Shown: piece after piece, positions 1 through 7,171 of the stretch
Layout: each line of letters opens with the position of its first letter
How positions within the stretch are numbered: position 1 is the first letter of the stretch
Assembly: GCA_905207535.1 (NCBI GenBank)
Contig: CAJLLX010000018.1
Span: 1 to 21,191, forward strand
DNA: 21,191 nucleotides
Origin: an uncultured Muribaculaceae bacterium
GTDB taxonomy: Bacteria; Bacteroidota; Bacteroidia; Bacteroidales; Muribaculaceae
Direction: 5' to 3'
Translations under genes and position numbers: made by a program
Notes under the pieces: model-generated
The model's database searches: none
What the model was told of the DNA's origin: nothing
What the model saw: only the letters and a program-made list of their open reading frames with translations

Positions 1-63
1 CGCAAGATGGGGATGCTCAAAAACGGCGTACCCTCTGAGGCGACCCTGTGCCGTGGTGATTAA
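1..63 (+). pseudogene. Possible transposase fragment (ISAs1-like), truncated at both ends
   Basis: Reading frame 1 is open from the window edge to a TAA at 61-63 and encodes about 20 residues, including KNGVPSEATLCR. From memory this resembles an N-terminal motif of ISAs1-family (H-repeat) DDE transposases in Bacteroidales, where it is normally followed by several hundred more residues. Here the frame ends two codons after the motif, and neither other plus-strand frame resumes a similar protein. If the match is real, this is a decayed insertion-sequence scrap whose 5' part lies outside the window. It could equally be the C-terminus of an unrelated gene. No terminal inverted repeat is visible. 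Confidence 0.3.
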
Positions 64-70
64 ACAAGCT

Positions 71-123
71 ACGCGGCCCTCAGGCTCGGCGGGACCTGGA
101 TCCCGGGTGCCTGAGGGTCGCGT
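71..123. terminator. Long hairpin downstream of the porin gene
   Basis: Arms 71-85 and 109-123 are 15 bases each and complementary except for one G-T pair. A second 5-bp stem (90-94 with 101-105) sits inside the loop. It lies 45 bases past the minus-strand porin stop, where a terminator is expected, but the following minus-strand sequence has only a weak T run (ttgttta). It could instead end the fragment at 1-63, or be a repeat element. Confidence 0.4.
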
Positions 124-168
124 GATGTCGTCTATGCGCATATTTTGTGCATATGCACTGGCTGTGGA

Positions 169-1539
169 TCAGAAGGCGAAGGAGAATTGTGCCTGGATGC
201 GGCTGTCGTTGGCTCCGCCGAGATCCCAGGTGTAGTGACGGCCGTAGAGATACTCAAGGCCTACCTGCAGGTAGGGGGTAATCTTGTAGAAGCAGTTGGC
301 TCCGGCATAGATGGCGCAGCGATAATTGTCGGCAGAGGCTACGCCGTCCGCGTCGTTGGCTGTGGCGTAAGGTTCTACGTCCCAGATGCGTGCATACGAC
401 CCTACAGCGTTAAACTGCAGTTTGCTTGTCACATCGTAGGAGGCTCCGAACACCAGACCCATCATGGGGTTGGCGGTCATCTCGCCTACTTTGCTGTCTT
501 TGGGGGTGAAGGAGAGAGCACGGCCCGTGAGGTCCTGGATGTAGCAGCCCAGACCTTTGCCGTAGACGCCCTGGAAGTTGAAGGTCAGCGGGCGGTAGAA
601 GCTGAAGTTGCCCGAGAGCTGCACACCCCAGCCGGCTTCGTGGCGGGTCTTGTCGGAGATGAGGTCGCGGTAGAAGAAGTTGCGGAAGATACCCGACAGG
701 CGTATGCGGTTTTGCTTCGAGGCGGCATACTCGATGTATGCAGGGATGTCGGGAGCCTTCTGCGAGGCTTCTGAGGTGACGGATACTCCGTAGAAATCGT
801 GGCGGTAATCCTTGCCGCGGTATACGCCGTTGGAACTGTAGAAGGTGGGCATCTCGATACCGGCGCCGAAGGCAAAGCCATTGTAGGAGCGGGAGTTGTA
901 GAATATTGAGTAGGTGGTGCCGGAGATGTCACCGCAGGGGCCGTTGGGGTCGATGGTGGCAGGCTGAGCAGCGAGACCGTCCTGGAAGTTGGTGGCGGTG
1001 ACACCAGCGGTGATGCCGCGCCATGTCACATAGGCACGTTTGAGGATCATTCCCTTAGTGTCGTGGTTGGTGGCGAGTTTCACGTATCCTGTCACCTCGT
1101 TGTCGGTGCCGGCCAGGCCTACGACGGTGAAGTCGAGATAGGCGTTGAGAGGATTGATGAAGAAGGCGCTGCGATGGCCGCTCTGAGCCGGTACGGGGAT
1201 GGAGCCGGTGACGAAGTCGATGCCTCCGCCGGGGGCGTTGTAGAGGTCGTTGCCCAGATCATAGCCTATGATGGGGTTGATCTTGCCGCCGATAGAGAGG
1301 ATGAAGCTGTTGTCAGGGGTGCGGATGGCAAATTTCGGGCGCGGGATGGAGTTGGGCTCCACGGGGCGCACGCGGTCGAGGATCTCGCCGATCTCGTTGT
1401 TGGTGCCTGTGATCTCGAAGGCTCCGGCGGTGAATATCACGTCGTCGTCAGCGCTGTCGTAAGCGGTTTGTGCTATGGCCGGAGTGGCGGCTGCGAGTGT
1501 CAGCAGCAGGGCCGGCAGGTGAAATAGATTCTTCTTCAT
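169..1539 (-). CDS. DcaP-like outer-membrane porin
   Basis: A 456-residue protein with a clear signal peptide (MKKN, hydrophobic stretch, cleavage near AIAQ at residues 21-24). A short acidic N-terminal linker is followed by a long series of alternating strands typical of a beta barrel. It ends in QAQFSFAF, with the terminal aromatic residue used in outer-membrane insertion. The N-terminal segment around residues 68-95 (PKFAIRT...SIGGKINPIIGYDLG) aligns by eye with the DcaP-like porin pattern and with the broken paralogue just upstream (PTFLFMSK...GIGGVVRMRGWYDWG). Family knowledge suggests passive uptake of small, often anionic, solutes; the substrate here is unknown. The ATG at 1539 directly begins the signal peptide. 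No TAnnTTTG box was found in the 135-base upstream gap. Other beta-barrel families remain possible. Confidence 0.72.
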   Translation of the reverse strand: MKKNLFHLPALLLTLAAATPAIAQTAYDSADDDVIFTAGAFEITGTNNEIGEILDRVRPVEPNSIPRPKFAIRTPDNSFILSIGGKINPIIGYDLGNDLYNAPGGGIDFVTGSIPVPAQSGHRSAFFINPLNAYLDFTVVGLAGTDNEVTGYVKLATNHDTKGMILKRAYVTWRGITAGVTATNFQDGLAAQPATIDPNGPCGDISGTTYSIFYNSRSYNGFAFGAGIEMPTFYSSNGVYRGKDYRHDFYGVSVTSEASQKAPDIPAYIEYAASKQNRIRLSGIFRNFFYRDLISDKTRHEAGWGVQLSGNFSFYRPLTFNFQGVYGKGLGCYIQDLTGRALSFTPKDSKVGEMTANPMMGLVFGASYDVTSKLQFNAVGSYARIWDVEPYATANDADGVASADNYRCAIYAGANCFYKITPYLQVGLEYLYGRHYTWDLGGANDSRIQAQFSFAF

Positions 1540-1675
1540 TGTGGTTTACAAAATAATAGTTGAGAGTGTGATTGTAAGTAAATATCGCCCCTTCGGTATA
1601 TAAAATGAACGAGAGGCGCGTTTGGTTCGGCAGGGGAGTGTTAATTAACCATCGCCCAAAGTGTTAAAGCTGCTC

Positions 1676-2091
1676 TTAGAAGGAGAACTGGCACATCAGC
1701 CCGGCACGGCGGGCGTAGCGGTGGGTGCCGTCCATGTTCATGCGCATCCCCAATCGTACCATCCGCGCATGCGCACCACCCCGCCAATGCCCAGCAGCAT
1801 GTTGGCGCTCTTGCTCATGAACAGAAATGTCGGTGCCTCCGGATCCTGCGAGTGGCGAAACTGGTCGTAGTAGAAGGCCAGCACCAGATTGCGGATCGAA
1901 TCCTGCTCGGGTGGGAGCTCGGGCTCGGAAGTGAAGCGCACCATGCGCGGCCCCTCCCCCTCGAGGCTGATGACGCGAGTGGTGTTGACCAGCGAGTCGA
2001 TGTGCCTGTCTACCTGGCTTTTTGTGTGGCCGGCGAGCGGCATTGCTGCCATCAGGCAGCCTATGGCGATGCTAAGTGCGTATTTTGTCAT
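1676..2091 (-). pseudogene. DcaP-like porin pseudogene with internal deletion
   Basis: The ATG at 2091 opens a 117-residue frame. It has a signal peptide (MTKYALSIAIG...AGHTKS) and then the characteristic DcaP-like N-terminus, including YYDQFRHSQDPEAPTFLFMSK and GIGGVVRMRGWYDWG. The frame hits a stop right after DWGCA (stop at 1738-1740). Shifted by one frame, the next bases encode LGMRMNMDGTHRYARRAG and then LMCQFSF, a TAA stop at 1676-1678, and so a typical last beta strand with terminal Phe. The gene therefore keeps about 114 N-terminal and 26 C-terminal codons joined out of frame near 1745-1755. About 300 codons of barrel are missing compared with its 456-residue neighbour. The leader peptide could still be made, but no porin can form. 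It lies in tandem upstream of the intact paralogue at 169-1539. Confidence 0.75.
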
Positions 2092-2233
2092 ATCTCTTGC
2101 GGGTTGAAACGTGAGTGATGAATATTTGGAAATCTTAACAATCCGCGCGCCCCTAATGTTGGCTGACGGCCGCCGTCGTCGGCCGATTCTCGATAAAAAA
2201 CAGGCCGACAGCGCTCCAAATAAATAATATTTG

Positions 2234-2241
2234 TATCTTTG
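2234..2241 (+). promoter_or_regulatory. Bacteroidetes -7 box for the secreted protein gene
   Basis: The sequence TATCTTTG matches TAnnTTTG and lies 30 bases before the ATG at 2272, in AT-rich sequence. No good -33 TTTG is present at the usual distance. Confidence 0.6.
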
Positions 2242-2271
2242 CAGCAAACAATCATCAACAAAGAAAAAGCA

Positions 2272-2718
2272 ATGAAAAATCTATTCCGCAATGCTCTGCG
2301 CACTCTGGCCTTAGTGGCTGCAGTAGTCATCAGTGCCTCCGTCGCAATGGCCGACGACGCCCCTCTCACCGAGGAATTTTGCGAAGAAGGGATCTCCAAA
2401 GCCGAGACCGCATTGGCCAACATAGTGAAAAATATCGAGGAGATCACCACCCCCGAGCAGCTCCAGGGTCTGCAGCGTGCCGTCAACACCATCGAATTTC
2501 GCAACGTTCGCAAGAAATACGGCAAAATTCAGCTCACCGACGCCCAGCGCGAGCGCCTCATCGAGGCCAACAAAAAGGTGGCTCAGGCCATGAAAGATAT
2601 GCTCGACCGCCTCGGCGCCCCCTTCGACGTGCGCGAAGCCCTCTCGGCCGAAATCTCCGACAAGAAGATTGAGGAAGAGATCACCAAGTGCAAGACCCTC
2701 CGCGAGGCCATGCAGTGA
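2272..2718 (+). CDS. Small secreted helical protein of unknown function
   Basis: A 148-residue protein starting MKNLFRN, with a hydrophobic signal segment to about residue 27 (ending SVAMADDAP). The mature part is rich in charged residues and looks almost wholly alpha-helical. It has two cysteines, one near the mature N-terminus (EEFCEEG) and one near the C-terminus (ITKCKTL), spaced so that they could form a disulfide. I do not recognise the family. The start at 2272 is preferred over an in-frame ATG at 2239, because 2239 lies inside the -7 box and would put 11 polar residues before the signal peptide. It has its own promoter, and the tmRNA gene follows on the same strand after 141 bases. 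A weak GC-rich hairpin (2730-2743) follows the stop without a T run. Confidence 0.75.
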   Translation: MKNLFRNALRTLALVAAVVISASVAMADDAPLTEEFCEEGISKAETALANIVKNIEEITTPEQLQGLQRAVNTIEFRNVRKKYGKIQLTDAQRERLIEANKKVAQAMKDMLDRLGAPFDVREALSAEISDKKIEEEITKCKTLREAMQ

Positions 2719-2814
2719 TCGCGCCCCCGGCCCTCCGCAGGGCGGGAAAATCTGATTTGGAGTTAAATAAAGTTAAAACTCACGCATTATTGCCGCCGAT
2801 TTAGCAAAAAACAC

Positions 2815-2822
2815 TACCTTTG
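2815..2822 (+). promoter_or_regulatory. -7 box of the tmRNA promoter
   Basis: TACCTTTG matches TAnnTTTG. It lies 38 bases before the first base of mature tmRNA, leaving a short 5' leader for RNase P removal. ATTG at 2789-2792, 22 bases upstream, could serve as a weak -33 element. Confidence 0.65.
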
Positions 2823-2859
2823 CAAGACATACATGCGCCAAAGCGAATGTGCAATGCCT

Positions 2860-3259
2860 GGGGATGACCGGTTTTGACAGCGCGTAGAGGTGGTGTGTAA
2901 GCATGCAGAGCAACGATGCCTACGCTCTATAATCTGGGACATCGCAATTTTAAATGGCGAGAATAACTACGCTCTTGCTGCCTAATCGAAGTACAGTAGA
3001 TTACGCTTAATCTCCGCAACAGTTGCAGAGACAAGACATCGCCCGATTGTCCTTTTCCTGAGACTAATCGACAAGGCGGTGCAGGTAAATCGGGAATAGG
3101 GGGCCGAAAGCCGCGAGAAGCCCCCGAAATTTTAGCGGATAAGGACGACGTTGGTGGTTTGGAGCCTGCGGCGTCACGAAAATCAAGTCCGAACTAAGCA
3201 TGTAGAAAGCGCATTAGTTCCGCGTTTGGACGAGGGTTCAAGTCCCTCCATCTCCACTA
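2860..3259 (+). ncRNA. ssrA: tmRNA (transfer-messenger RNA)
   Basis: The 5' end GGGGATGACCGGTTTTGACAG is the conserved start of one-piece tmRNA. The 3' end has the tRNA-like T arm (GGGTTCAAGTCCC) and an acceptor strand CATCTCC. That strand pairs with GGGGATG at 2860-2866 (seven pairs, one G-U), followed by discriminator A at 3256. The internal reading frame gives GENNYALAA and then TAA. The RNA rescues ribosomes stalled on broken messages: with SmpB it acts as tRNA(Ala), then as template for a degradation tag. Bases 3257-3259 read CTA rather than CCA, so the functional CCA is presumably added after processing by nucleotidyltransferase. The length of about 400 nt is slightly longer than many one-piece tmRNAs. 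Confidence 0.97.
2956..2985 (+). other. tmRNA proteolysis-tag reading frame
   Basis: Codons GGC GAG AAT AAC TAC GCT CTT GCT GCC and TAA encode GENNYALAA, the Bacteroides-type tag. It ends in ALAA, the signal recognised by ClpXP-type proteases. GGC at 2956-2958 is taken as the resume codon by analogy with Bacteroides. Confidence 0.9.
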
Positions 3260-3303
3260 AGTGTTCCGGACACCTTCCGGACGACACAAGACAAAATCAA
3301 GAC

Positions 3304-3337
3304 AAACCGCAGAATTTCAATCAATTCTGCGGTTTTT
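3304..3337. terminator. Rho-independent terminator between tmRNA and lrgB
   Basis: A perfect 13-bp inverted repeat (3304-3316 with 3323-3335) has a 6-base loop and T5 at 3333-3337 on the plus strand. It stands 45 bases after the tmRNA 3' end. The convergent lrgB stop is 78 bases further on, so it may also work weakly in the minus direction. Confidence 0.85.
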
Positions 3338-3414
3338 CGTGTCTAAAAACATCGACTCAGGACCGATGTCGGACAGAAAAAAGACCGCCACGGACGACTA
3401 TTCGTTACTATGTT

Positions 3415-4113
3415 CTACATGGAATATCCGAGCAGTTCCAGAATCATCGGAGCGAGAAGAGCAGTGAAAAGACCGTTTAGTGTCAGCCCTATTGATGAAA
3501 ATGCACCAAAGCGTTCGCTGCGTTCCATAGCTGCTGAGGTGCCTACAGCGTGGGCTGCCGTACCGATAGACAGGCCACCCGCAATGGGCGAATGGATATG
3601 GCTCATCTTTACAATTTTAAACCCTGTCATTCCTCCGAAAATCCCGGTGACCACTACCACCGCAGCAGTGAGGGGCGCAATACCTCCCATGGCATTTGAG
3701 ATCTCCATGGCTATGGGTGTAGTGACCGCCTTTGGAGCAAGCGAGATGACAACTTCACGAGTGGCACCGAATAACTCGGCGAGAAGAACAACGCTTACAA
3801 TACCGGCAACACATCCTGCAAGTTCCGACAGCAGAAGCGGAAGAATTTGCCGTTTTATGGACGAAAGCTGCTTGTAGAGAGGTACACCGAGGGCAACCAC
3901 GGCAGGCTTGAGCCAGAAGTCAATGTATTCTCCTCCCTTTTTGTAAGTATCGTAGTCGATATCACACATCAGAAGGAAAGCAATCATTGCAGCTATTGCA
4001 ATAAGGATAGGATTGAGCAGCTTTATTCCGGTGCGTTTCTGAAGGAGCTGCGCGCCGAGGTAGAAGCCGAAAGTAAGGGCTATGAGAAAAAATTTGTTTT
4101 GCAGGAAATCCAT
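3415..4113 (-). CDS. lrgB: LrgB family inner-membrane protein
   Basis: A 232-residue, very hydrophobic protein matching the LrgB/CidB/YohK family in length and sequence. Recognisable parts are the N-terminal LLNPILIAI, the central LAPKAVTTPIAMEISNAMGG (about residues 125-145) and the C-terminal HAVGTSAAMERSE. It has several transmembrane helices. LrgB works with LrgA. The pair was first described as modulators of murein hydrolase activity in Staphylococcus; homologues are now known to move small organic acids (pyruvate in Bacillus PftAB, glycolate/glycerate in plant PLGG1). The substrate here is not known. It starts 8 bases after the lrgA stop, so the two form an operon. Confidence 0.93.
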   Translation of the reverse strand: MDFLQNKFFLIALTFGFYLGAQLLQKRTGIKLLNPILIAIAAMIAFLLMCDIDYDTYKKGGEYIDFWLKPAVVALGVPLYKQLSSIKRQILPLLLSELAGCVAGIVSVVLLAELFGATREVVISLAPKAVTTPIAMEISNAMGGIAPLTAAVVVVTGIFGGMTGFKIVKMSHIHSPIAGGLSIGTAAHAVGTSAAMERSERFGAFSSIGLTLNGLFTALLAPMILELLGYSM

Positions 4114-4121
4114 TATTCAGC

Positions 4122-4487
4122 CTACTTTGCGTATTTATGACTCAACTTGGAAGAAGCGGAGCGCACAAGCTGGTGAACCCAACCTGTAACAGCAATGATT
4201 ATGAATGTGCTTATGACAGTGGCGAAAACAATGGGAATCCATTGGTCGGCAATTATCCCCAGACAATTCATGAGACCGATACCTGCGGGCACAAAGAAGA
4301 ATCCGAGATTATGAACAAGGAAACCGGATAGTCGTTCCACCCATCCCAGCTTCACAATTCCCAATTTGAGCGATGCACACAAGAGCACCATGCCAATAAT
4401 GCTTGACGGAATCGCAATGCCGGTGAGATTTACCAGAAATTCGCCAATGGCGAGAAATGCAAACAAAACACCGAATTGTATTATCAT
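4122..4487 (-). CDS. lrgA: LrgA/CidA family inner-membrane protein
   Basis: A 121-residue protein with four predicted transmembrane segments. It has the LrgA/CidA pattern: a first helix LLFAFLAIGEF-like, then IAIPSSIIGMVLL (about residues 24-36), and a conserved FFFVPAGIGLMN (about 66-77). The frame is open to 4625, but the ATG at 4487 is chosen because it starts just before helix 1, matches the family length and lies downstream of the promoter box at 4512-4519. It is the first gene of the lrgAB pair and the partner subunit of LrgB. Confidence 0.9.
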   Translation of the reverse strand: MIIQFGVLFAFLAIGEFLVNLTGIAIPSSIIGMVLLCASLKLGIVKLGWVERLSGFLVHNLGFFFVPAGIGLMNCLGIIADQWIPIVFATVISTFIIIAVTGWVHQLVRSASSKLSHKYAK

Positions 4488-4511
4488 AATGTCAATCGAG
4501 TAATTTCGGTG

Positions 4512-4519
4512 CAAATTTA
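4512..4519 (-). promoter_or_regulatory. -7 box for lrgAB
   Basis: On the minus strand this reads TAAATTTG (TAnnTTTG), 25 bases ahead of the chosen lrgA start. It supports the ATG at 4487 over upstream in-frame starts. No clear -33 element is visible. Confidence 0.55.
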
Positions 4520-4657
4520 TATAAAAATACTGAAACTTTAGGTCTGCAGAATAAAGAATCAGAAATTGCATTTGCCCTTGGACTCTGCGATGGTAATGGA
4601 ATCCGGGGTAATTTGATTTTAACATATTGGATGCGGTATAATCGGGAGGTTATTTTG

Positions 4658-4665
4658 TATATTTG
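4658..4665 (+). promoter_or_regulatory. -7 box for the GH3 gene
   Basis: TATATTTG matches TAnnTTTG. Predicted transcription would start near 4671, giving a leader of about 75 bases before the start codon. There is no -33 TTTG at standard spacing. Confidence 0.5.
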
Positions 4666-4744
4666 CACGGTGTGGAGGGTTAGTATTCAAAAAAGATGGC
4701 TAAGTTGACACTGATACGGATCTTGTGACCTTGAGATGATAATC

Positions 4745-7081
4745 ATGAAAAAATTTTTTGCAACAGTTTCAATGCTCGCTGCGGCGGCCTACTTCGCGCA
4801 GGCCTCCGGGCCGGCATTGCCCCCGGACGCCGCCTTGGAGGCGAAAGTCGAGGCCACCCTTTCGGGTATGACACTCGAAGAGAAAATAGGACAGATGACC
4901 GAGCTGACCATAGATGCGCTTGTGAGCCGGAAGGATGACGAGTTTTTCCTCGACCCTGATAAGCTCCACGAAGCTTTCGCTGTCTACAAAGTCGGTTCGG
5001 TGCTCAATGCCCCCGGCGGCCCTACGGCACAGACTCCCGAGAAGTGGGAGCCACTGATCGGGCAGATTCAGGATATCTCGATGAAAGAGATCGGCATCCC
5101 CTGCATCTACGGCCTTGACCAGAATCATGGCACCACCTACACCCTGGGCGGAGTACTGTTCCCGCAGAATATCAACGTTGGAGCGTCGTTCAATCCCGAC
5201 ATTGCCCTCAGAGCGGCTGAAATTACCGCCTATGAAACCAGAGCGGCCAATTGCCCGTGGACTTATTCGCCTACCGTCGACCTCACCAGAGATCCCCGCT
5301 GGAGCCGTGTGTGGGAAAATTTCGGAGAAGACCCTCTGGTCAATGCCGTAATGGGTGCAAGTCAGGTTAAGGGCTTTCAAGGAGAGGATCCCAACCATGT
5401 AGGTCCTCATCACATCGGCACTTCCGTTAAGCATTATCTCGGATACGGCGCGCCGCGCACAGGCAAGGACCGCACACCGGCATACATTTCCCCCTCGGAT
5501 TTGAGAGAGAAGTTTTTTGAGCCATACCGTGCCTGCATTGAGGCCGGAGCTCTGACGGTGATGGTGAACAGCGGCTCTATCAACGGCCGACCCGTTCATG
5601 CCAACTACGAGCTGCTTACCGAGTGGCTGAAAAACGACCTCCGGTGGGACGGCGTGATAGTGACCGACTGGGCAGACATCAACAATCTTTATACCCGCGA
5701 GCATGTTGCCGCCGACAAGAAGGAGGCCATCGAAATCGCCATCAACGCCGGTATAGATATGTCGATGGATCCGTACGACCTCAATTTCTGCACTCTGCTC
5801 AAAGAGCTTGTCGACGAGGGTCGTGTGCCCATGGCTCGTATCGACGATGCTGCCCGGCGTATCATCCGCCTGAAATACCGCCTCGGGCTGTTCGACGCCC
5901 CCAACACCTTCCGCAAAGATTATCCGAAATTCGCATCCGCCGAGCATGAAGACGTAGCCCTGAAGGCGGCCGAAGAGTCGATTGTGCTCCTAAAAAACCG
6001 CAACAGCATACTCCCGCTCCGCCAGAGCGCGAAGATACTGGTCACCGGCCCGAACGCCAATTCGATGCGCTGTCTCAACGGGGGCTGGAGCTACTCATGG
6101 CAGGGACATATCACCGACCGTTTCGCTTCGCGCTACAACACCATATATGAAGCCCTTTGCAATAAGTTCGGCAAAGACCGCATCGTGCTTGAGCAGGGTG
6201 TGACCTATCCTGCCGAAGGCGCATATTACGAGGAGAACGAACCCGAAATTGAGAAGGCCGTAGAGGCCGCCGGCGATGCCGACATCATCCTCGCATGCAT
6301 CGGCGAAAACTCTTATTGCGAGACCCCCGGCAACCTGTCGGATCTCGCTCTCTCCGCCAATCAGCGCAATCTGGTTAAAGCCCTCGCCGCCACCGGCAAG
6401 CCGATCGTCCTGGTAATCAACGGCGGAAGGCCCCGTATCATCAACGATATTGAGCCCCTGGCCGACGGCATCCTTGATGTGCTCCTCCCCGGCAACTTCG
6501 GAGGCGATGCCCTCGCTAATATCCTCGCAGGCGATGCCAATCCCAGCGCCAAAATGCCCTACACTTATCCGAAGAATCAGGCCGAACTGACCACCTACGA
6601 TTATCGGGTGAGCGAGGAAACGGATAAAATGGAAGGTGCCTACGACTACGATGCCGTGGTGTCGGTGCAGTGGCCCTTCGGCTTTGGTTTGAGCTATACC
6701 ACATTCAAATACGACAACTTCGCATGCTCTAAAACCGAGTTCGATGCCGATGACACACTGCTGTTTACCGTCGATGTCACCAATACAGGCTCCGCAGTCG
6801 GCAAGGAGGTGGTGATGCTATTCAGCAGGGATATGGTAGCCTCTCTCACACCCGAAAACCGCCGTTTGCGGGCCTTCCGGAAAGTGGAACTGCAGCCCGG
6901 CGAGACCAAGACCGTCACCTTGCCAATAAATGCATCCGATCTGGCATTTGTCGATTCAGATGGCAAATGGACCCTTGAAAAAGGCGACTTCCGCATGCAA
7001 GCCGGCACCGAAGTGCTAAATCTAAAGTGCACCTACCCCCACAAATGGTCCACCCCCAATAAGTCTACCCCCCGCTTGTAA
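4745..7081 (+). CDS. Secreted glycoside hydrolase family 3 (beta-glucosidase-like)
   Basis: 778 residues from the ATG at 4745. An in-frame ATG at 4736 would add only MII, and 4745 gives a standard MKKFF signal peptide ending near AQA/SG. The layout is typical GH3: an N-terminal barrel (about 30-390) with GLDQNHG, RDPRWSR, ENFGEDP and KHYLGYG; the nucleophile Asp in GVIVTDWAD (D308); the alpha/beta sandwich domain with IGENSYCETPG, whose Glu (about E526) is the likely acid/base; and a C-terminal fibronectin III-like domain (about 655-765). The predicted reaction is retaining exo-hydrolysis of beta-linked glucose or related sugars in the periplasm. The exact substrate cannot be told. No SusC/SusD pair or other CAZyme is adjacent, so it is a stand-alone enzyme here. 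Its close relatives are annotated bglX-like. Confidence 0.93.
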   Translation: MKKFFATVSMLAAAAYFAQASGPALPPDAALEAKVEATLSGMTLEEKIGQMTELTIDALVSRKDDEFFLDPDKLHEAFAVYKVGSVLNAPGGPTAQTPEKWEPLIGQIQDISMKEIGIPCIYGLDQNHGTTYTLGGVLFPQNINVGASFNPDIALRAAEITAYETRAANCPWTYSPTVDLTRDPRWSRVWENFGEDPLVNAVMGASQVKGFQGEDPNHVGPHHIGTSVKHYLGYGAPRTGKDRTPAYISPSDLREKFFEPYRACIEAGALTVMVNSGSINGRPVHANYELLTEWLKNDLRWDGVIVTDWADINNLYTREHVAADKKEAIEIAINAGIDMSMDPYDLNFCTLLKELVDEGRVPMARIDDAARRIIRLKYRLGLFDAPNTFRKDYPKFASAEHEDVALKAAEESIVLLKNRNSILPLRQSAKILVTGPNANSMRCLNGGWSYSWQGHITDRFASRYNTIYEALCNKFGKDRIVLEQGVTYPAEGAYYEENEPEIEKAVEAAGDADIILACIGENSYCETPGNLSDLALSANQRNLVKALAATGKPIVLVINGGRPRIINDIEPLADGILDVLLPGNFGGDALANILAGDANPSAKMPYTYPKNQAELTTYDYRVSEETDKMEGAYDYDAVVSVQWPFGFGLSYTTFKYDNFACSKTEFDADDTLLFTVDVTNTGSAVGKEVVMLFSRDMVASLTPENRRLRAFRKVELQPGETKTVTLPINASDLAFVDSDGKWTLEKGDFRMQAGTEVLNLKCTYPHKWSTPNKSTPRL

Positions 7082-7107
7082 ACCGCTTGTATCTCATTGA
7101 TTCACCT

Positions 7108-7137
7108 ACAAAAAAGGAGGCTGTGCCCCTTTTTGTT
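7108..7137. terminator. Convergent terminator between GH3 and the phosphate transporter
   Basis: An A-rich then G-rich left arm (acaaaaaaggaggc) pairs with gcccctttttgt across a 3-base loop, with one mismatch and one bulge. A/T runs flank both sides, so it may serve the plus GH3 gene and the converging minus-strand transporter gene. Confidence 0.6.
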
Positions 7138-7171
7138 GGTGGGAGGTGACAGGCCGGGCTCCGCGTTGCGG

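Noticed and set aside
147..158. Short palindromes such as gtgcatatgcac here, and similar ones at 1640-1649 and 14558-14569
   Set aside because: Short, isolated and AT- or CG-biased; expected by chance and not positioned at a start or promoter box.
3257..3414. Integration site or mobile element at the tmRNA 3' end
   Set aside because: tmRNA ends are common attachment sites, but there is no integrase gene or repeated acceptor segment; the next feature is a normal terminator.
4769..5947. 392-codon minus-strand open frame opposite the GH3 gene
   Set aside because: It lies wholly within a clear GH3 gene, its translation shows no domain or membrane pattern, and GC-rich codon use produces such shadows.
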